From Budorcas taxicolor (lineage: Eukaryota; Chordata; Mammalia; Artiodactyla; Bovidae), in NCBI RefSeq assembly GCF_023091745.1, contig NC_068928.1:12728001-12792000 (forward strand): 64,000 nt of DNA, in the 5' to 3' direction. The translations under genes were made by a program, and so were the position numbers. Positions 34,601 through 43,600 of this stretch are shown piece after piece. The number at the start of each line of letters is the position of its first letter. The stretch's first letter is position 1. The notes beneath the pieces are model-generated. The model worked only from the letters and a program-made list of their open reading frames with translations, searched no databases and had not been told where the DNA came from.

Positions 34601-37600
34601 TTCTGGAGATACTAACAAGCTCATGAGAAAAGTTATGGGCATTCAGGGTCCTACAGGTTTAGAAAGCTACCCCTGGTGAAGTAGCTTTCTAGACTCTTTC
34701 ATAATCTCTTATGTTCATGGTATCCTGTCCATAAACATAAGGGATTCTAATCAGTTGCTTAAGGCTTTACTCTTAAGTATGAACAGAAATTCAATCATCA
34801 ACTACTTGGTGAACTTCTTTTACGTGACTGGCAAGTATCACAACAAAAGAGGAAAAGGACTAGAAGGAAACAGAAATGAAAAGGGCAGGAGCCAAGTAAA
34901 AATCATGAAAGATCCTCAAAGAGAAGTGAAGAAATAAGACCAAGATGCTGGGGGGAGAATTATACTCAGAGAACAAGAAAGAACTCCTAGAAGTAAACTG
35001 CTTAATAAAAATTCAAAGTTAAAAAGAACTGAAGGATAAATTAGAGAATATCTCCCAGAAGACACAACAAAATATGAAGAGATAGAAGAATATGTAAGAA
35101 AAATAGGATATTAGACAATTTATCAAACTCCCTCCTAATGGGAATTCCAGAAGTAGAAAACAAGGGGTGTAAATCATTAAACTATTACATATGGCATTTT
35201 CCCAAACTAAAGGACGTGAGTCTCAAGGTTAAAAAGACCTACACAAAGTATCCAGCATAGCAAGAGAGAAAAGACACGTCACTGTGAATTTGAACACCTA
35301 TGGATAGAAAAGATGTCCCTAAAAACTTTTGGAAAGAAAATACAAACTGCCACTTATGGACTGGGACTTTTAACATCAACACTTGAAGAATATATAAAGA
35401 AATAACTTCTAAATTCAGAAAGAAAATGATTTCCAACTTGAGATCGGAATATCCAGCCAACATGTCGAATTAAGGCACAATAAACGTGCAGATGTGCAAC
35501 AACTCAAAATATGCCCTTCATGTAGCCTTTGTCGAGAAGCTACTAAAGAAAATGCCCCAGTGAAACAAGGCAGTAAAGCAAGAGGAGGAAGCCACTGGGC
35601 TCCAACAACAGGGGATTTACCGTAGGACAGACGGCACTCTGGATCCCCAGAGCGAGGCAGACAGCTCCCGGGTAATAGCGCCCCAGTAGCCCTTGGCAGC
35701 CACCAGTCCAGATGGAGGAGACGTGAGAGCGCTAGCTAGGGCATCACCAGGGGAAAAAAAGCACCTGATGTACCTACCAGCTGGGCAGGTGTTTCCCAGT
35801 TCTGGTGACAAGTTTGCTAATAAAGAACAGGTATATAAAAACTATACAAGTGAAAATATGCGGGAGTTATTAAGAAGAAAGTAAAAATCATACAAAAAAG
35901 GAAATATAATCATAGAATATTATAGTGCTTGGCTGTGAACAATACGTATGTAGCTGTAAATGAGCACTATAGATATTAACCTCCTTAGAAATCATAAGAT
36001 AATTACATACGCATTTGGGGGCAGGGTAACAGGGCTACACCGTCAAAGTAGGAAGAGAACAGAGAAGGTTCAAAAGGGAAAAATCAGTAACTAATTACAT
36101 AAGCACACTGTTTAGAAACGTGGATGGCCATACCCAAACTGCTAAGATGGAAAGTCAGTTGCCCCTGAGACAGGCAACAGGGTTGAGAGACACAAGGCAG
36201 GGCTGCTGTTTTTCTTTGTAAGCCCTGTAGCATTGCTTGATTTTTGAAGTATGTACCTATATTGCTAGTTTGGGTCTAGGGCCAGGTCCAGCCTCAGCTC
36301 CCCAGAGCAATTCTGGAGGACACTGGGCTTCACCCAGGAGCCGAGCATCACCACCCCAGCAGCAGCCTCGGCACAGCTCTCGACGATCACCTCTGTACTC
36401 AAGTCCTAGCCTCATCCCTAGAGCGTGCAGTCTTCATCTGCTTCCTTGTCTGTCTTTCCCACTGGGCCAAGCGTTGTTGTGAAAGTTGCTAAGTCGCATC
36501 AGACTCCTTGTGGCCCCATAGACTATACAGTTCATGGAATTCTCCAGGCCAGAATACTGGAGTGGGTAGCCTTTCCCTTCTCCAGGGGATCTTCCCAACC
36601 CAGGCATTGAACCCAGGTCTCCTGCATTGCAGGAGGATTCTTCATCAGCTGAGCCACAAGGGAAGCCCAAGAATACTGGAGTGGGTAGCCTATCCCTTCT
36701 CCAGTGGATCTTCCCAACCCAGGAATTGAACCAGGGTCTCCTGCTTTGCAGGTGGATTCTTTACCAACTGGGCTATCTCTGTTTCTCCCCTTGCTACTCC
36801 TCACTGGCTAGCCCAGGGCCTAGAACCTGCCTTGGTGCTTGGCAATGCTTTCATGGGTGACTGTAGACAGAGTGGGTTTACAGTCCAAAGAATCCCTTGA
36901 GAAGGTAACGTGGAGGAAAGGGTGGGGTGGCTGGTGAGGCTTGACAAGAAGGGGGTGAGGCCCAGGCCAGCAGGCCTCTGACAGCTGCGCGACTCCTCAC
37001 CCATCCGTGCACAATGGTCCGTGTCACCTGGACTGACTGTGCCACCTGGGGACCACATGGCCACACAGGAGACTCTGTCCTTCCCCGCAGCCGGCCCCAC
37101 GCACTGCCCTTGCCATCAAGGGCAGCCCAGAGACGCAGGCAGGCTGCTTCCTTATGGGAACCCCGACTCTGGAGGAGAGCAGCCTAGCGCCAAGCACGCC
37201 ACCAAGCGCCTTATGTGCACAGGAGGCCCCCATGAGCGACGTGCCAGTCCTTCCCTCCTTGCCATTTTACACGTGGAAGAACTGAGGTCTGCAAGAGCTA
37301 AATACTGTTCTGACGTGACCTTCAACGCTATGCTGGAACCCTCAACTGCTGACTTTAGTTTCCAATGGCTCTCAGAGTTGGGAGAGTCCTCCGATGAGGA
37401 CATGAAGGCTCAGAGAGGAAAGACTCTCCCCTCGGGTCAGGGCAGAGCTGGCCGAAGAGCCGGCCTAGGACCCCTGGCTCCTGATTTCTGCCCAGGTCCC
37501 ACCCAGTGCTGCACGCCGACTCCACGAGTGACACTCCCCGGAGCCCCGGCCCAGCCTGTCTGCCCGCCCAGCCAGTCATGAAGCTGACAGGGTGGGAAGG

Positions 37601-40600
37601 AGGCCCGCCTACCTTTCCAGCGCCACTCTCTCCACTGACAACAATAGACTGGTTGACCGGCTCCATCAGGCTCTTGACATTCCTGTAGGTCTGTTCACCC
37701 ACAGTGAAGATGTGGGGCTTCAGTGTCTGAAACATCAAGGGGTGAAAGGTCATGGGAGCAAACCCCTGTCTGCGAGGAGTGGTTGATCCAGCGATGGCTG
37801 CAATGGGGAGCCTGTCCACAGCAGCGGCAGAGGCTTCCTCTAGAAAAACTTCTTGGTATAACAATGTGAGGCCCAGTTGCGGGCATGACCCATTCATCTT
37901 CTGTTTGGAAGCAGTGCTGGCCTTGACCAGTCTGTGACATTAACACGTTATCCTCCCATCTTATCTGATGTCAATAGTTTTATTCTGCTACTGTTTTTAT
38001 GTTATTGCAATTTGCAAGAACTTTCTTACCAGTTATTGCCTAAGAAGTAACCCTATATTGTAGATGAGAAATCTGAGGTTCATATGGGTTAAATAACCTT
38101 CTCAAGGCCACTCAGCAAATAGAGGCATCTGTGTGATTTGGATTCCAATGTTACTGTTCTCCTTTCCATCAACAAGGATTAATTGTTCTGTATGCTGGGC
38201 ATCAAGCCGGGCACTGAGGGAACAGAGGGGACCATCATACAGCTTTGCCTTTGAGGAGGCAGTCGGTAAGATGGGCTCTCAGGCCAGACCTCCCTGGCTT
38301 CCCATCCAGACACAAACCCTGGATGAGCCGGGTTAGTCCATGCAGACCCAGTGCGGCTCTGCCAGCAATGACCGCTTGCCTACAGCTTCCTGAAGGGAGA
38401 GGGCATCATTCTGGAGGCTGTCAGAACCATCTCTCTCTCTCTCTAGGCCCTCACCCTACCCACTGCTCACCTGGACAGTTACAAAGCCTCCCACCCTTCA
38501 GCCGCTGATCTCACCTTCCTTAACCCAAGTCCCCCAGCTTCATCCCCATGGCGGGCTCCGCTCACAGCCCCACTCCCAGCCCGATGAAGCAGCTCTGTGG
38601 ACTCTCAGCTGTAGTGCAGGCCCTCTGGCGACAGCCCTGGAGTAGCTCACCTTCCCGGCCCCATCTGTGCTTCTCCCCACAGCACCCTGCTCCCGCCGTG
38701 GAGTCTGCTCTGGCTTCTCCCTGCACACTAACATTAGCTGGGCTGTTCCCTGCCTGCACCAGCTTCATTCCCACTTGCGTAAGACGTGACCCCTCATCTC
38801 AATCAGTGGAGATGAACAGGTGCTGAATTTTCTAAGGCAATCCTTACCACACGTAATTTTATTCTTTTCCCCAAAAAGTGGTTTTTAAATACACAAATGT
38901 GCCTTGGGAAATTCCTTCCAACTAATAAATTCACAAACAAGAATGTCTCTATTTTAGGTTCCAAAATCAGCTAGGCAAATACTGCTTTCTCTCTCATTTT
39001 GCACCTCCTGGCATGTGTCCAAACTTCTGTGAGCTTCTGGTGGGCAGGTCACCGCCCCAGTAGACTCTGAAAGACAGCACGGCTGATGAAGACACAGATT
39101 AGGACAGCAAAGCTGCCAGGTGCCTGCGGGGAGGAGGGGGAGCCCTGATTCCCTCGGAAGCAGGGGGTCTCACCTGGGGCTGAGACGCAGCGTGGTACTC
39201 TTGCATCAGCTCGGGCGAGTAGAGCTGAGGGACAGGCTTGAAGGGGTTCATAGCCACCAGGGTGCAGCCGGCGTTGGTGTAGAATGTGTCAGCCGTGTAC
39301 CGGGCCTGCAGACACCTCAGGACTGAGGCAGGGGTGCTGTTAGCAAACTCTGGCTCAGATGGAGACATAGCCACATGTACAGACCAACACCCCACCTACC
39401 AGAGTTCCCTCCGCAATTAGCCAAGAGCCATGAGATCCCAGCCTCTCCCTGATGAGCAGGTATGAGAAAGATCTAATTAAGATGAACCCCACATCTGGAG
39501 CAAAGCCTGTGTTGGGGAGCCTGGGGGGAGCCGCCAGGCGGGGGTCTGGAGCAGCCCACCTGGCTGTCCATGTCCGGTCTGGCCCGAGGCAGCGGAACTG
39601 AATACCCTCTGGGAGAAGGCGCACCCCTCTGGGGTGGGGTGGGGTGGGAGGAGGAGGCATACCTGTCTCCAGTGTCACAGGATTCACCTTGGTGAGGTCA
39701 TCGAGCTGTTGCAGTGGGGCCTCCCCGCCCAGGAACTCCTGCAGGTCTTCCCTGAGGGACTCCCCGCTGTGGGCAGCAGAGCCTGAACTGTGGCCGTTAA
39801 CCTGGGAGGGAAAAACAGGACCAGAAGTGCGGGGACTCAGACCGGCCGGCAGCTCCGTCAGGGTGAGGGCTTGTACTGGAGATAGAAAACCGGCCTCTGG
39901 GATCACGATCTGGTTGTTCAAATTGTACCTCCGCCATTTACTAGACCTGTGAGCCTGCAAAAGCTTCTTAACCTCTCTGAGGTTAAGTGGCGGTTTCTTT
40001 CTTTGTAAATAAAGGAAAACAGAATCAACTCACAAGGTTGTTTGGAAGAAAAACAAGAAAGAGATATGGAAAGCACTTAGTTGGGGACCTCCCTGGTGAA
40101 GCAGTGGTTAAGAATCTGCCTTGCAACGCTGGGGATGCGAGTTTGAGTCCTGGTTGGGGAACTAAGATCCCACGTTGCTGCGGAGCATCTAGGCCCACAA
40201 GCCACAACTATCGAACCTGTGTGCTCTGGACGCAGTGGGCCACACCTGGAGAGCCCTAGTGTTGCACCTGCCACAACCAGAGATTCTGTGCTGCAAGGAA
40301 AGACACCAGACGATGCAATGAACACCCTGAATGCAGCAACCAAGACCTGATGCAGCCAAATAGATAAATGCTGGGGGCAAACACGCAAAGCCCTTGGTGC
40401 CTGGCACAGAGAATGTACTCAAAGCGGAAGTGTTCGTCGTTTCAGTCATGTCCGACTCTTTGTGACCCCATAGGAATGTAGCCCTCCAGGCTCCTCTGTC
40501 CATGGGGTTCTCCAGGCAAGAGTACTGGAGTGGGGTGCCATGCCCTCCTCCAGGAGATCTTCCCGACCCAGGGATCAAACTCTCATTCCCTGTGTCTCCC

Positions 40601-43600
40601 GCACTGCAGGCGCATTCTTCACCCGCTGAGCCATCAGGGAAGCATGTACTCAGGAAATCAATACATGTGATCCCTTCTCCTCTGCCAAGCACTCCAGCTT
40701 TCAGGTGAGTCAGTGCCCGGCCTTACTGGGCTGGCGGGGGTGAGGCCCGAGGTGGGGGGGTACCGCGAAGGGAAAGAACCAAGGTTTGGGCCTTTTTCGA
40801 AAGAGACGCTATCAGCTTGAGGTGAAAAATCAGCGGTGAGGTAGTACCATGCCTTCATCACCTGCCTCTGGAGACTGAATTTAGCCTGGCTAATTAATTA
40901 GCTCTGGCTGCCCTGGTCTACTTGAGAGCAGATGAGGTCAAGAACAAGCACCAGGGGGAAGAGGCCGTCTCTGCCTCTCCCTTGCCCATCCCTGATACCA
41001 ACGCTTTACGTAACTTCTCCCCACTTTCCTCCTGTGATCCCACTTCTCTCTTCTCCCAGGGGGCTGCAGGGAAGGTGTGCGGAGCAGGCAGTAACCTGGC
41101 TGAAATCTGCTTTTGGAGGAAGGGGATGTGATATAACATGTGCGGGTTTCTTTTTTGGAAATTTTTGTTCATTTATTTGGCTGTGCTGGGTCTTCACTGC
41201 TGTGCAGAGGCTTTCTCTAGTTGCGGCAAGCAGGGGCTACTCTCTAGTTGGGGTTCACAGGCTTCTCCTTTCAGCAGCTTGTCTTGGTGCCGAGCATGGG
41301 TTCTGGGGCAAGCGATCTTCAGTTGCAGCTCAAGAGCTTAGTCGCCCGTGGCAATATGGAATCTTTCTGGATCAGGGATCAAACCTGTCCCCTGCAGGTG
41401 GATTCTTAGCCACTGGACCACCACGGGAGTTCCTATGTGCAGGTTTCTAACGAGACCAGTGAACCTTAGAGTTCAAAAATCTCCAACAAAAGTGGCAAGT
41501 GTCACTTGAGAGGCCCAGTGATAAGCTTCCTTCCAAAGATGCTACCTGTTCTCTGAACTCAGGCCCACCACAATGCATGCACAAGGCAGACTCTTATCTC
41601 CAGGATTAACTGCTGAGGTCAGAGCGTGACTGTGTCCATGGAAATCCCTCTACCCTAGTGGAAAAAGGAAATCACTCACACCCAGCCATAATTTATGAAC
41701 AGATCTGATCCAACCAGACAGGCAGCTGAGTATCATGGTTCTTGAGTTGGACTTGAAAGCTAGATTGCCTGGGTTTGATTCTTGATTCCACCACGTCCTA
41801 GTTACAGAATCTTATGTAAGTTTCTTAGTCTCTTTGCACCTCAATGTTCCTCATCTGTAAAATGGGAATGGTGGTAGTAGTGATAGATCTCATAGATGCT
41901 AACAAGCACATGAAGTATTTAGAAAAAACATCTGGTTTCTGCCACCAAAAGTTTGCTATTATTATTCTGTTAAAAAGTAGCTCTTCTAATTAGGCAATAA
42001 GATACTGGTGGCTCAGATGATAAAGCGTCTGCCTATAGTGTGGGAGACCCAGGTTCAATCTCTGGGTCGGGAAGATCTCCTGGAGAAGGAAATGGCAACT
42101 CACTCCAGTATTCTTGCCTGAAAAACCACATGGACGGAGGAACCTGATAGGCTACAGTCCATGGGGTCGCAAAGAGTCGGACACGGACTGAGCAACTTCA
42201 CGTTCTTTCACTTTTCATACCAAGGGCCTTAAAACTACCCTGCAATTCTTCTTCTAGAACATGATACTATGTAAAGGCCATAAGAATGTTCTGCGTATAT
42301 AGAAACATTTACAATTGCAAAACAAACAAACAAAAAAACCTAAGCGTCCAAATAGCACCTTAAATTATAGTGAAGTGAAAGTGAAGTTGCTCAGTCATGT
42401 CTGACTCTTTGCAACCCCATGGACTGTAGCCTACCAGGCTACTCCATCCATGGGGTTCTCCAGGCAAGAATACTAGAGTGGGTTACCATTTCCTTCTCCA
42501 GGGGATCTTCCCAACCCAGGGATCGAACCCGGGTCTCCCGCATTGGAGGCAGACGCTTTAACCTACCTCCTTACAATTGAATTAAGCAGGTTACAAAGAG
42601 AATGATATCTTTAAATGTTTTAAAAATTTTTAGGGAGAAAAATCTAGGATATCCTTTAAAATGTCAGTTATCTATGGGCAGTACAATTATGGGTAATTGT
42701 AATGTTCTTTTTGCTTATCTATATTTCCCACATCATTGTAATGAACATGACCTTGAGTAAGTCACCTAACTGCTCTGAGCCCTATCTTCAAAATGGGGAT
42801 ATAATGGCATTGGATATGTAACACTGTATCCTTCTCAAGTACTAAACAAAATTATATGTGCAAAATGCTTGGTATAGTGCTCACTATACATCAAGAGTGC
42901 AATACAGAGGAGCTGCTAGTATAGTTACGATAAACGTGGTTGTTTTTTAGTTGCTAAGTCACGTCTGACTCTTTTGTGGCCCCACAGACTGCAGCCTGAC
43001 CGACTCCTCTGTTCATAGGATTTCCCAGGCAAGAATACTAGAGTGGGTTGCCATTTCCTTCTCCAGGGGATCTTCCCAACCGAGGGATCGAACTGTCATC
43101 TCCTGCATTACAGGTGATTCTTTACTGCTGAGCCAACAAGGGAAGCCCTGATAAACATGACTGTTTTTTAAATGACAAAGAAGTTAAAAATGGACAATAA
43201 AAAAGTTCCCTCTGCAAAAAAAAAAAAAAAAAAAAAGCCTGGAGCAGGCAGCTGTCCTGCCTGCTTCTCTCTGGCTTTCAAGCCTGTTTCACGAGCCAAA
43301 GGATTAAGAGGTCAAGCAGCAGAGTCTGCCAGGGTTCCCTTGAGGCTGGCTGACTTCACATTCAGTTATCCTGCCTTACTCGCCTGGGACTCCACTAGTC
43401 CAGGAATCATCTTAAATATCTGCCTTGGCCCAATGGCTGCTGCAGCTGCTGCTAAGTTGCTTCAGTTGTGTCCGACTCTGCGACCCCATGGACTGTAACC
43501 CACTAGGCTCCTCTGTCCATGGGATTCTCCAGGCAAGAATACTGGAGTGGGTTGCCATTTCCTTCTTCATGGTCCAACGGCAACACTCAGTAAATTAAAA

